This document shows, one piece after another, positions 35,544 through 46,286 of a DNA stretch of 64,000 nucleotides (its first letter is position 1; each line of letters opens with the position of its first letter). A model generated the notes under the pieces. That model was not told the origin of the DNA and searched no databases. It worked only from the letters and a program-made list of their open reading frames with translations. The position numbers and the translations under genes were made by a program. This DNA is from Alopecurus myosuroides (lineage: Eukaryota; Streptophyta; Magnoliopsida; Poales; Poaceae): the NCBI GenBank assembly GCA_028641055.1, contig CM054061.1, forward strand, positions 28,507,523 through 28,571,522, in the 5' to 3' direction.

Positions 35544-35617
35544 CTATTACTAGCCCAGTTGGCTTCTGTGAGGTACCTAAGTCTAATGGCATGGGTTCGA
35601 ATCCTGGTTGCCCCACA
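35544..35617 (+). other. tRNA-like remnant
   Basis: An A-box-like TAGCCCAGTTGG (35551-35562) and a perfect B-box GGTTCGAATCC (35594-35604) are spaced as in a tRNA gene. They are followed by a CTGGTTGCCCCA end. No matching 5' acceptor strand (GGGGCAA) lies in place and the T-stem pairs poorly, so it is not a working tRNA. A decayed tRNA gene or tRNA-derived SINE piece is likely. Confidence 0.45.
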
Positions 35618-35654
35618 TTTTTTTTAATATTTTATTTAATTACAAAGAAAGAAA

Positions 35655-35820
35655 GAATCACATACACATACATATATGCACATATATATAAAAAATCACA
35701 TACATAGATGCACATATATAAAGAAGTGATTGTCTCACATACACATGCACATATATATATATAGAAAGAAGTGCTTGTCTCACATATACACACATACACA
35801 TGCATGTATATACACACAAA
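35655..35820. repeat. Degenerate CACATA/TATA microsatellite-like repeat
   Basis: Repeated CACATACACATACATATATG-like units, with AAGAAGTG-TTGTCTCACAT recurring at about 35720 and 35768. It lies just past the end of the transposase gene. Confidence 0.7.
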
Positions 35821-35861
35821 ATTTTTCTTAATTTGTCTCGATCGGTTCCGATCTAGCTTAA

Positions 35862-38800
35862 TTAGCGTCTCTTTCCCTTTTTGTTGGCGACTGGATACTT
35901 TATGTCGGCCACCTTGAGATTTCTTCGCGTGAACGGACAACCGTGGGTAGGTAGGGATGTCTTCCTTCTTACTTTACCAGTAGTCGGCATGTCGAAGTGC
36001 TTGTCGAACTCCTCCTCGATCTTCGGATCACCGTTCTTGTCCAAGTCTTCCTCGTTGGCGTCTCCTTCCATTCCGATGATGCTCCTCTTGCCCCTCCTCA
36101 CGACAACACGGCTAGGCCTTGACGGGTCGGTGATGAAGAAGCATTGGTCAACTTGGCTAGCGAGTACCCATGGCTCATTTTTCGCGGATGCGTTCTTCGA
36201 TTTGGCATCGGGTATAACCATTGTGGTGAAATACCGTCCTTCTTTCTTGACATTCTTGGCCCATCTCACACGGAACATTGGCACCACCGTCTCTCCGCAG
36301 TAGTTGAGCTCCCATATCTCCTCGATCTTTTCGAAGTATCTTTCTTCCACATTAGTCTCGGCATCGCCATATGATAGCATAGTTACTCCTGAGTTTTGAT
36401 TTTCGCTACTCATGTCCTTGTCCTCGGTGGAGAATCTATAACCGGAGATGTCGTACCCCTGATAGGTCCTTACGTTCTGCCCGGGGCCCTGTGATAAGAT
36501 GTATATGAGTTTTTCATCTTCCGTAGAAGGCATTTTTCTCCGTGCTTCAATCAGTTGACTTTGCTTGAACCAACGCGTGAAGCCGGAGTTGTGCTCTTTG
36601 GTTACGTCTCCCATCTTCCTCGGCCCGCCCATTTCAATATAATTCTGATTGATTAAGCTTTTGTGCTCTTCCACGAAAGGCTCGATCAACTTTAAGTGTT
36701 TTAGCGCGACCCGGTGAGCCCTATCAAAGTCGTCGCGTCGTTTTTGAATGCCGACATGGACGTCGCGGCAGCCCTCGCGGTGACCGACTTCGTTAAGTCT
36801 GCCAAGGTGCATCCTGGTGGACAAACCGACATCCTGATCGTCTTCGGTGCTTAGGTAATTGTCGCAGAAAGAGATGCACTCGTTGGTTAGAAATCCTTTG
36901 GCCATGCTTGCGTCTGGACGGGCCCTATTGCGAACGTATCCTTTCAGGACACCATTCTGCCTTTCCATCGGCATCATGTAGTGCAGAAACGTCGGGCCGA
37001 GATGCCTGATGTCATCAACGACATGGAGAAGGAGATGTACACATATATCACAGAATGCCGGCGGGAAGTAAATCTCGAGCTCGCATAGTATCACCACGAT
37101 CTCATCCTGTAGCATCTTGAGCTGCCTCACGCCGATCGATTTCCGGGTGATAACGTCGAAAAAGTTGCAAAGGCCAAACAACGTATCAAGGACATGCTCG
37201 TCCATTATCCCTCGGATCGCAACAGGAAGTATCTGCGTCATGAGCACATGACAATCGTGAGACTTCATCCCGGTGAACCTCTTCTTCGCTAAGTCCAGAT
37301 ATCTGCTTATACTCCCTGAGTATCCGTGAGGAACTTTGACTTCTACGAGGCACCTGAAAAACTGCTCAAGCTCCGGCGGACTCAATGTGAAGCAGGCAGC
37401 GGGAAGCACCACGGTGTTCTTCTTAGCCTTTTTGCGGGGAGGACGTTGAGTCCCTTCCGTCTTATCCTCATCATCATCATCACTATCGGCGGGGACATGT
37501 AGATTTTTCCTAATGCCAAAATGTTTTAGATCGTATCTTGCTTTCGGCCCATCCTTGGACTTCTCCGAATTGCAAATAGTGCCAAGCAGACTCTCCGTAA
37601 CGTTCTTCGAATGTGCATCACATCAAGGCTATGAGGCGCGTGGAGGACCGGCCAGTACTCCAAGTCGTGGAAAACAGACCTCGCTTTCCATACACCCAGC
37701 AGCGGCTTTGGCTTGGGTCGTTTCTTTCCCGGCGAAGGGCACTCGTCCCAATTTTTCAGAAGCTCGTCGATTTCTTCGCCGCTCCTAGTGCGCGGGGCTC
37801 CATCGGGCTCGTCTTTACCATTGAACAACTCACCGCGTTTTCTCCACGGGTGATCCAGGCGAAGCCACCTTCGAGCCCCTGGGTACACGGTTTTCGAAGA
37901 CCCAGGATCCCTTGGTAGCTGGAGATGCGGGGTCCCGTCCATGCACTTCACGCAGCCGCAGAATCCGTGGCCGACCTGGGCAGATACATACGCGTAACCA
38001 GGATAGTCTGTGACCGTCGTCAGCAACGCGGCTCTCATATGGAAATAATCTCTAGTGTACGCGTCCCACGTACGGGGTGGCGTCTTCCACAACGTGTCTA
38101 ACTCGTCTTTCAGCAGCCCGAGATACAAATGCATGTCGACACCTGGTTGTTTTGGCCCCTGGATGAGAATACTCAAGTGTATGTACTTTTGCTTGGTGCA
38201 CAGCCACGGGGGTAGGTTGTAAGGCCATACAAACACGGGCCAGCTGCTATGTGTGCTACTCTGGTTGCCGAACGGATTGAGTCCATCGGTGCTCATACCC
38301 AGTCTGACGTTCCTCGCGTCGCCCCCAAAACTCGGGAAAGCTATGTCCAATGCTTCCCACTGGGCAGCGTCTGCAGGATGTGTCATGATATAGCCCTTCT
38401 CCGGATCTTCTTCCGGCTTCTCCCTTTTCGCGTGCCATTGCATGAGCTTTGCTTCCTTAGGGTCCACGTAGTACCGTTGAAGACGGGGAGTGATAGAAAA
38501 GTACCATACCACTTTTCGAGGAATTTTCTTGTTGTTGGTTCCACACTTGTATCGTCCGTGGCCGCACTTCGGACATGTGGTTGTGTCCTTGTACTCCCCC
38601 CGATAAATTACACAATCATTGATGCAGGCGTGAAATTTTTCGTGAGGTAGGTCAAGAGGGCACACGACTTTCTTAGCCTCGTTGATACTGCTTGGCAATG
38701 TGTTCCCCTCGGGAAGGCGATCGTGCCAGAATTTCAAGTTCTTGTTGAAGCTCGAGTCGGTCCATTTGTTTTGCGTCTTCATCTTCAGAGCAGCAAGCGT

Positions 38801-39304
38801 TACATGCAACCTCGTATCCTCGGGGTGGCACCCAGGAAACAACGGAGTCACCCCGTCTATCTCCATTTGTGCCAGCTTGGCTTTCTCCCTAGCTGCAGCT
38901 ATGTCGTTGCTCGTCTCCTTAAGCAGCAGATCCTGAACATGAGAGTCCCGCAAGGCAGAAATTAGCGGGGTCTCCGTGTTCACGTCTTCATCGTCACGTC
39001 GATCTTCTCCGCCGACATATCCTTCTTCATGATGATCTTCTTCGCCGTCATTTCCTTCGTCGCCTCGCTCGCCCTCTTCTTCGTGCACAACTTTTGCTGC
39101 CGGCGGTGCCACGTGGTTGCGGTCGTCAAAGAAACCGCGTCTGAGAAGGTGCTCCTCCAATTGTCCGGAATCAGGGTCAATCCAGCGCACGAGTTTGCAT
39201 GATCGACACGGACATCTTATCTGCCGCCTGTTGCACCGAATCATGTCCGCCTTCGCGTCTTTCTTGTATCTAGCGATTCGAGCAGAGCTCATTTCTAGTA
39301 CCAT
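35862..39304 (-). pseudogene. CACTA TNP2-type transposase, one-base frameshift
   Basis: Start ATG at 39304 (MVLEMSSARIARYKKDAK), just after an acceptor TCTGTGCAG; stop at 35862. It would be about 1147 residues as a single coding exon. Domains: transposase-associated N-terminus with RCPCRSC (about 10-75); zinc-ribbon-like CPKCGHGRYKC (about 243); Transposase_21 core with MSTDGLNPFGNQ (about 337) and PGVDMHLYLG (about 387), probable sites of catalytic Asp; SLDVMHI near 560. DUF4218-like sequence follows (LPVAIRG to CISFC, about 690-805), then DUF4216-like sequence (VPMFRVRWAKNV, about 1010), and a basic tail. One missing A near 37604-37608 shifts the frame: the expected HIRKNVTESLLGT becomes HIRRTLRRV. 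Restored frames on both sides are uninterrupted. Confidence 0.88.
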
Positions 39305-39840
39305 GGTTGCCTGCACAGACACATAGAGAGCAGAAAATTCGAACCACAACATGCATGCATAATCGCCGGAAAAATTCGGCATGACCTCTCCTATAAGTAG
39401 GACATATGGGGTGCAAAAGTTTGCCGAAATGGAAGTGAATCAACATTTCGGCAAAGATCCATGCACCATGACCGCCCGCACGCGCGACAATCGATCGGTC
39501 CACCTGCACATGCATGACAAACACCCATACACATCGATTGATGGCCACACGAGACATATGCACCTCCAACTATACTCACCTAGTAGATTCGATACCGACA
39601 CGCGAAAAGAGCGAGGAGAGGGAGGGACCAGAGTATAGACGCAAGTAATTAGGCCCTCCCAACAACAAGAAACTTCACCAACAATTATACATCGAATAAA
39701 TAGGTTCACCTACCAAAAAAGGAGAATTAAATGTGTAAAAATGGAGTGGAGAGAAGGGGGGGGCGAGTGAGAAACATCCACTTGGAATGAAGTGAGTGGG
39801 GGGGGGAGAGAGAGAGGGGGCTGCCATCTTTATGTGCACA
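39305..39840 (-). promoter_or_regulatory. Leader region of the CACTA transposase gene
   Basis: On the minus strand a CT-rich segment leads to a donor CTACTAG then GTGAGTATAG (about 39587). The acceptor CTGTGCAG ends six bases before the start codon. A short intron of about 280 bp therefore interrupts the 5' UTR. The right-end hairpin array lies immediately upstream. ORFs here are not credible. Confidence 0.5.
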
Positions 39841-39849
39841 GTGCGCATA

Positions 39850-40231
39850 ATTCTGTGGCGCACCAGTATGCTATTCTGTGGCGCACTGTCCTGCTGCGCC
39901 ACAGAAACACCATATTCTGTGGCGCATTGCGAGAGATGCGCCACAGAATATGGTGTTTCTGTGGCGCAGCAGGACAGTGCGCCACAGAAGTGGCCATTTC
40001 TGTGGCGCACGGGTTAGCATGCGCCATAAAACTATGGCCTCTGACACCCAGCCCAATGATTGGGGTGGGCCCCGCACACTTTCTGTGGCGCACATCTAAC
40101 CCATGCGCCACAAAAATGGGGATTTCTGTGGCGCACCCTTGGCCATGCGCCACAAAATAATCTTTCTGTGGCGCACCAAATCGTGATGCGCCACAGAATC
40201 CATTCCATAGAATGGCATTTCTGTACTAGTG
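39850..40231. repeat. CACTA right terminal inverted repeat and subterminal hairpin array
   Basis: More than ten copies of TCTGTGGCGCA or complement, arranged as hairpins, ending in TCTGTACTAGTG at 40220-40231. It contains a perfect 54-bp palindrome (39874-39927 and 39936-39989, 8-base loop). Confidence 0.9.
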
Positions 40232-40870
40232 GAATATAGTATTGCATCATACATCGTGTTTGCCAAGAGATTACAGTGGAGAGATGGAGCTGATCTTGCT
40301 GTAGATGTTGATGATGAACACGCCGGAGGGGGGTGGAGCCCTCCGGGGGTGATCCCGGCGGCGTTTCCCCCCTCCGATCTTCTCCGGCGGCAGCCTTCTG
40401 TCTCTTTGTTTCGTGGTTTCGTCTCTTGGCGCCGCCTCCTTCTCGAAAAGGCCACGGGACCCTTTATATAGTCGTTTTTAGGTCACGAGACACTCGGGAG
40501 AAGAAAGATCGACGGCATCGGAGCCATGGGGGCAAAAAGGGGGCCCCACACGCGGCCAAGGAATCTGTTCGCGTGGAGGGTCCTCTTTTCCAACTGGTTG
40601 GCCTTTTGGCCCTCTACTTTGGCCCATGGTCTTCGTCTCGAAAATTCTGAACCGTGCTCTTTGGCCTTGCCCTTTTTGGAGTACCGAAGCTCCCGGAAAG
40701 TCTGAAACACTAAAAAAGTACGTTTTCTGGAAAAACAGGGTTAGAACCATAAGAAGGGGGATTGTTCAGAAAATCCCCCAAATCATTATAAAACATGAAT
40801 ATAAGTTGCTAATATGTAGTAAAAACAAGTAATAACATGCAAAGTTCATGTATGCATTTTACATGCATCA
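40232..40870 (-). repeat. Element C 3' LTR, right segment
   Basis: Collinear with 45654-46286 at about 96-97 percent identity by eye. Right end ATGCATCA at 40870. It includes the GC-rich core and a TTTATATAG motif (40463-40471), a possible TATA box. Confidence 0.85.
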
Positions 40871-43800
40871 ACATCCCCAAGCTTAACCCATACTCGTCCT
40901 CGAGTATGAAGGTGATAAAACTAACATGGACTTTGCATTTTAAAACAATCATGGAATATCAAAGAAGATTATTCATGCTACATATAATCAAATGATTAAT
41001 ACTAGAAATGAGTAGCAATATACAATTCATGTTGTAAGAAATATCAAATATGCAAGAAAAGATGCTTCATGAAAGTTCACAAAGTGTATAATGAAATAAA
41101 AGCACTATGGACCAAATGCATACACAAAATGAAAAATAAAATCCTATATTGGTCAAAGAATAGCATAATGGAAAACAAAAAATAGGGTGGACACTTTGGA
41201 GAAAATTGAGTAGAGGTAAAACATGATCAAGTCTTATTTAGCCTCTAAATTATTCAACAAAATTACTAATTGAAATGTGGTATCCATTGATCTAGGACTC
41301 TCATTGCCCCTTTATCACTAGCATATTAAATGGCGAATGTTGAAGTAATGTGAATGACAAGGTTGTTGAAAGCCTCATGCCCCGTGAGTGTGAAAACCTA
41401 CTCCATGATTACTCAACTTAAGATTCCTAATAATATTTGTACAATCATAATAAGTATTAATGATATCATAGAGAACCTCAAAGAGGTACCTCTTGCCCCA
41501 TGACATGGAAACAAGCCCATGTCACAATGACAAGACAAACAAACGGAGTAGACTCATCATCCTTTTTATTTTCATTCACTATTATGCATAGCTTCTTATT
41601 TTATTGTATGATGTGTTGTAGAGTCACTCAAGCAGTAAGTAAATTTCCACCATGATAAAGCATGGCTTGGGTTAGCGTCCCAATGCGTTTCTCTAGTCAT
41701 ATAGATACTTACTCATCAAAACTTACTATTCCTCTATTTCATTTCGGCATGGCAGGACTCCAAAAACAAAAGTACATGATATCAACCAAATGTAAATTTT
41801 TGTGCAACTTTCCGGTGATACACGTTTATAGCTAGCTCCCAACCACACACTTGTCAAATGCAAAACTTGTGGCTCCCATTATTGGGTCATGTTTATTAGA
41901 TGCATAAAAAGTAAAGTGTGCCTTCAAAACTTCGTGAGAGTCCTATCCCAAGTTCAACCCATGACAATTAATAAAGTGAATATCTTAATTTAGAACATAA
42001 ATAACACAATAACATGGTGAACATACTCGGAATAGCAATGAAGCTAATGGGAAGATATGGTGGACTCACTGGAAATACTTGGCTAAGGAGTGTTGGAAAC
42101 AAGTTTTTACTTGTTGGAATTTTTAAATTTTTGGCTAGCAAGAGGGAGATAGTTGACCAGCTACTATGCATGCATATGTCCATAGAACTACTCATTTCAT
42201 GACAAACTAAATAAAGCAGCAATTAACATCAAGGACATGAATAAGAGATAGCTCAAGACAACATTATTGCAAATTTCTACACATAAAAAGCCTATAAATC
42301 ATGCAAACATATGTAGCTCTTCAAATCAACCATCGAATCCCTATTCCAAGTCATAATACTATCATCCAATACATTCCAACCCCAAACTCCAGTAGCTCAA
42401 TCTCATATAAAATGATGGGTGTGGTCTTACCAAAACAAAAATAAAAACAAAAACTAGACGCTTCAAGTCTCTACGATAAATGCTTTGCTTAGAAAAACAG
42501 AAAGTAGATGTGTGCTAACCAAAAGAGTGTAGCTCCAGTGGGGTGTTCATCACATCCCCAATCTTATGTATTTCACCATTCTTGGATGTCTTGAGGCGCA
42601 GCTCCTCTATTCCCTGTGAAAAAACTTCACAAAACATGTGTCTCCCATTCTTTTTCTGTGGGGTGAGATTAGCAAGGACAAACAAATCACATGCTTGCTG
42701 TGCAAAATTCCAAATCAAATGCTCCAGTAGATAGACAATAAGGTTAATTATGTTGTATGTTCACTCTCTTGCTTGAAAGAATCATGGAAATTCGATTCCC
42801 AAGCCCAAAGAGTGCATAAAACAAAAGAAGGCAGAATCTGTCCAGAAAAGCAACACCAACAAAACGAACGTTTTTCCCTAAGCTAGACTCGTCAAAACAT
42901 TAAGCCAATTTTTGCGCTTACAGAGGACAAAAAGTTGCAGAGCATAAGAAAAATTAGCTCCATCCGACATACCAATAAAAAACGTAAAATCATACGGTGA
43001 GCAGACTCGTGCTGGAACATAAATTTCATGCACTAGGATAGCAACTTATAAGTCCAAATGGGTTTGACTTGACTCTTTATTTAGAACTCCAGAATTAAAA
43101 CAAAAAAAAACTAATCTCTTGAGACAGCAAGAGGACACTAGGAAAATCCAAACAAAAATAACCGGGTTGCCTCCCGTAAAGCGCTTTCTTTATAGCCATA
43201 TAGCTAGGCTTTACTTACTTAACATCATGATGGTTGGAGTGAGGTGGCTCGGCATCCCCAAGCTTGGATTCTTGTACTTATTTGATACATGTAGGGTGAG
43301 GCCAGGGGTACATCCCCAAGCTTGATTGGTTGTCCCTCTTGATCTTTGTTCATGTCACTCAAATCTTCCTCCTGAAAAATTCTTCTTACACAAATCTCAA
43401 CATAAAACTTGATTAGAGGGGTTAGTGCCTCCATAAATAAAATCCACATAGGTACATCAAAGACACATCATGAGTTGATTCTAAATATTAACTACTGTTA
43501 CTACAGTTGTGCATTGCTCCTTGATCAAAAGAACCACACAAAACACAAGTAATGAGAGCAATGCAAAATAAAGACATAATCTGCCAAAAACTGAACAACC
43601 CGTAAACAGTGAATTTTTAGAGGCACTTAAGTTGCTCAAATAAAAAAACTTAAAACTAATGAAATATGTAGTGATAACTAAATATTGCTTTCGTAAATTA
43701 CCAGGTCAAAATTCCACTTCCGTGATTTTAAACATTTTTTGCAGTGAAGTTCAGGAATCCTATCTCTCATATAAGATTATTCTTGCCATTTAAGATGAGA

Positions 43801-43997
43801 AATAAGACAGAAATGTGATGTTACAGTAGTGAACTAATATTTTTATTGTTTTTAGATTTGGAAAAAGTTTTAATGATAGAGACTTTGCAATGGTTTCATT
43901 GGCATGAACAACACATGTTCAAGGTCGACCCCAACTTCTCCATTACTCATCCTTCTCATTTACTTTCCCAAATTTTTTATAAAATGAAAATCTTAAA
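40871..43997 (-). other. Element C interior without coding signal, including polypurine tract
   Basis: On the minus strand the region ends TAAGCTTGGGGATGT against the 3' LTR, the likely polypurine tract (40871-40885). The rest is AT-rich with only short ORFs. The AAGCTTGGGGATG core recurs at 43250-43265 and 43309-43324. No gag or pol motif found in any frame. Confidence 0.6.
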
Positions 43998-44762
43998 CTA
44001 AATGATACATAACAGTAGGTAAAGGCATTTTACATGTTGTAAAGACATAAATGTGTGCTCAAACTGAATAGTAAACAATTTATTTTTAAGTCTAACCCAT
44101 TTCCTATGCATTGGCATTTTGTAATGAAACAAATAAAACAAACACATAATAGCAAGCATAGAAAGGTAGATCAAGTGCAACTTCAATACTTTCAGCATAA
44201 AGAGGGGAAACTTAATATTGTTGAAATATGTGTAACCATGTTTCCCTCTCTCATAATAATTTTCAGTAGCATCATGAATAGATTCAACAATATGAATATC
44301 ACATAAAACATTCTTATCATGATCCACATGCATAAAAGAATCACTACTCTCCACATAAGTAAAATCCTCATTAGTGATAGTGGGAGTTAAACATTCATAA
44401 TTTTCATTGCAATCATCATATATAGGAGGCATAGTATCCTCAAAGTGAATTTTCTCCTCCAAGCTTGGGGAACTAGAAATATCATGCTCATCAAAACCAA
44501 CTTCCCCAAGCTTAAAACTTTCCATAGAATCAGCAAGTATATCATTTTTATCCTCAATAGTAGGGGGACTAAAAATATCATATTCATCAAGACAAACTTC
44601 CCCAAGCTCAAGGTTTTCCTTAGCAATAAAGGTGTTCAAAGAATTAGTACTACCACAAATATGATTGTTGTGCAAATAATTTTTCAATTTCTCCTCAAAC
44701 ACTTCATGTCCTAATTCAAGGTAGATATTATCCAGTTTTAAAATTGTTTGGTTGTTTTCCAT
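43998..44762 (-). CDS. Element C ORF: acidic repeat protein of unknown function
   Basis: ATG at 44762 (MENNQTILKLDNIYLELGHE); 254 codons to the stop at 43998. An upstream in-frame ATG exists but runs through the primer site and LTR edge, so I prefer this start. The N-terminal part is acidic with a repeated unit: NLELGEVCLDEYDIFSPPTI, then FKLGEVGFDEHDISSSPSLE, then PPIYDDCNENYE and TPTITNEDFTYVESSDSF. HVDHDKNVLCDIHIVESIHD follows. The C-terminal part is hydrophobic and basic (FPLFMLKVLKLHLIYLSMLA), with one or two possible membrane segments. I recognise this protein type as very common in Triticeae retrotransposons, but know no function. The frame is open throughout, unlike other ORFs here. 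Confidence 0.65.
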   Translation of the reverse strand: MENNQTILKLDNIYLELGHEVFEEKLKNYLHNNHICGSTNSLNTFIAKENLELGEVCLDEYDIFSPPTIEDKNDILADSMESFKLGEVGFDEHDISSSPSLEEKIHFEDTMPPIYDDCNENYECLTPTITNEDFTYVESSDSFMHVDHDKNVLCDIHIVESIHDATENYYERGKHGYTYFNNIKFPLFMLKVLKLHLIYLSMLAIMCLFYLFHYKMPMHRKWVRLKNKLFTIQFEHTFMSLQHVKCLYLLLCII

Positions 44763-44835
44763 TTTATAATTTTTTTGTGTTTTAGGTTTATATGTTAGTA
44801 TGCAATGCAAACAAGAATAAAAGCTTAGCACAACG

Positions 44836-44854
44836 CTCCCCGGCAACGGCGCCA
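44836..44854 (-). other. Primer-binding site of element C
   Basis: Minus-strand TGGCGCCGTTGCCGGGGAG, a perfect Athila-type site, 10 bases from the LTR. Confidence 0.85.
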
Positions 44855-44864
44855 GAAAAGTGCT

Positions 44865-46286
44865 TGATGACTCCCAAGTGCAGGAGATCAATTGTAGTAC
44901 CTTTCGATAAGTATTTGAGTGTCGAACACACGAGGAGCTGAAGGTAAGCTATCTATTCTCTAAAGCCCTATAACCCTCTTATATGGCTCTTTATGCAAAG
45001 CAAAAAGTTTGACTAAAAGGAACTAACTAATTAAAAGCAAGTGACGTGGAGTGTGGTTTGTCTAGTAACTAGTGAAGCAAGTTTAAAATGAAAGTAATCC
45101 TAGAGCAAGTTTCTAAAGAAGTTTCTAAGCAAGTTTCACAAGTAGCAAGCAGCAAATATCTCAAGTATCTCAAGGGAGCAAGTGTTATAGCAATAGGTGT
45201 TTCGTTCGTGTGGTTGTCACAATTAGTGAAGCACATGTTTTAGTCTTAGTTGTTTATTCTAGGAAGGAGCCATGAATAGGTATAGTCAAGTAAATGATCT
45301 ACAACCCCTTATGATGGATCATGTGGCCAAGTAAATGACTGCACAAGATTGATTAAGACATAAAGTCCCACCATAGCCTTACGTTCTAAGGTCCCCTATA
45401 TATATCCCCCAATAACTTAACTTTGTGGCTCGGTCTCAGGTTACTGTCACTCCCAAGTCACCACCACACCATTATGCTACCGGTGATCACCTTACATGCA
45501 TTCCCCAACATATGCGTGCACTCATATATTGTACATAAAGACAATCATAGAAGATAACAAACTTGTATGCAACCAATCAACGAACTATTTCACCATTGCC
45601 AAGAACAATTCACTACTCAAACATAGACGGGGAGACACAATACATCAAGGGAATATAGTATTGCATCATACATTGTGTTTGCCAAGAGATTACAGTGGAG
45701 AGATGGAGCTGATCTTGCTGTAGATGTTGATGATGAACACGCCGGAGGGGGGTGGAGCCCTCCGAGGGTGATCCCGGCGGCGTTTCCCCCATCCGATCTT
45801 CTCCGGCGGCAGCCTTCTGTCTCTCTGTTTTGTGGTTTCGTCTCTCGACGCCGCATCCTTCTCGAAAAGGCCACGGGACCCTTTATATAGTCGTTTTTAG
45901 GTCACGAGACACTCGGGAGAAGAAAGATCGACGGCATCGGAGCCACGGGGGCAAAAAGGGGGCCCACACGCGGCCAAGGATCTGGCCGCGTGGAGGGTCC
46001 TATTTTCCACCTGGTTGGCCTTTTGGCCCTCTACTTTGTCCCATGGTCTTCGTCTCAAAAATTCTGAACCGTGCTCTTTGGCCTTGCCCTTTTTGGAGTC
46101 CCGAAGCTCCCGGAAAGTCTGAAACACTAAAAAGTACGTTTTCTGGAAAAACAGGGTTAGAACCAAAAGAAGGGGGATTGTTTAGAAAATCCCCCAAATC
46201 ATTATAAAACATGGATATAAGTTGCTAATATGTAGGAAAAACAGGTAATAACATGCAAAGTTCATGTATGCATTTTACATGCATCA
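44865..46286 (-). repeat. Element C 5' LTR
   Basis: Plus-strand start TGATGACTCCCAAGTGCAGG and end ACATGCATCA; 1422 bp. It includes TTTATATAG (45882-45890), a possible promoter element on the minus strand. Confidence 0.85.

Larger units (their letters stand above)
26191..40231 (-). mobile_element. Complete CACTA (En/Spm-type, CMC) DNA transposon, 14.0 kb
   Basis: The ends are CACTAGTACAGA and, inverted at the right, TCTGTACTAGTG: 12-bp perfect terminal inverted repeats with the CACTA hallmark. The 3-bp target duplication is GAA (26188-26190 and 40232-40234). Taking the element out restores an LTR collinear with 45371-46286. It carries two minus-strand genes: a TNP2-type transposase near the right end and a second multi-exon gene towards the left. 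Arrays of inverted GTGGCGCAC repeats lie at both ends and once internally. The reading-frame breaks in both genes suggest this copy is not autonomous now, but its ends are intact for mobilisation in trans. Confidence 0.95.
25905..46286 (-). mobile_element. Element C: non-autonomous gypsy-like element with an ORF of unknown function, CACTA nested in its 3' LTR
   Basis: Minus-strand element. The 5' LTR is 44865-46286 and the primer site 44836-44854. The interior runs 40871-44864. The 3' LTR is 40870 leftwards, split by the CACTA element at 26191-40231, and homology to the other LTR stops near 25905. The last 630 bp of the two LTRs differ at only about 20-25 positions by eye, so the element is younger than element 1. 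The interior encodes one ORF but nothing like gag, protease, RT or integrase. CCTTC follows the right end (46287-46291); its partner on the left is missing because that LTR end is lost. Confidence 0.78.

Noticed and set aside
35551..35617. A functional tRNA gene
   Set aside because: A- and B-boxes are present but the acceptor stem partner is missing and the T-stem pairs poorly.
26191..40231. CRISPR-like array, because of regularly repeated short sequences
   Set aside because: Repeats are inverted hairpins confined to transposon ends with irregular spacing, in a plant genome; they are subterminal repeats.
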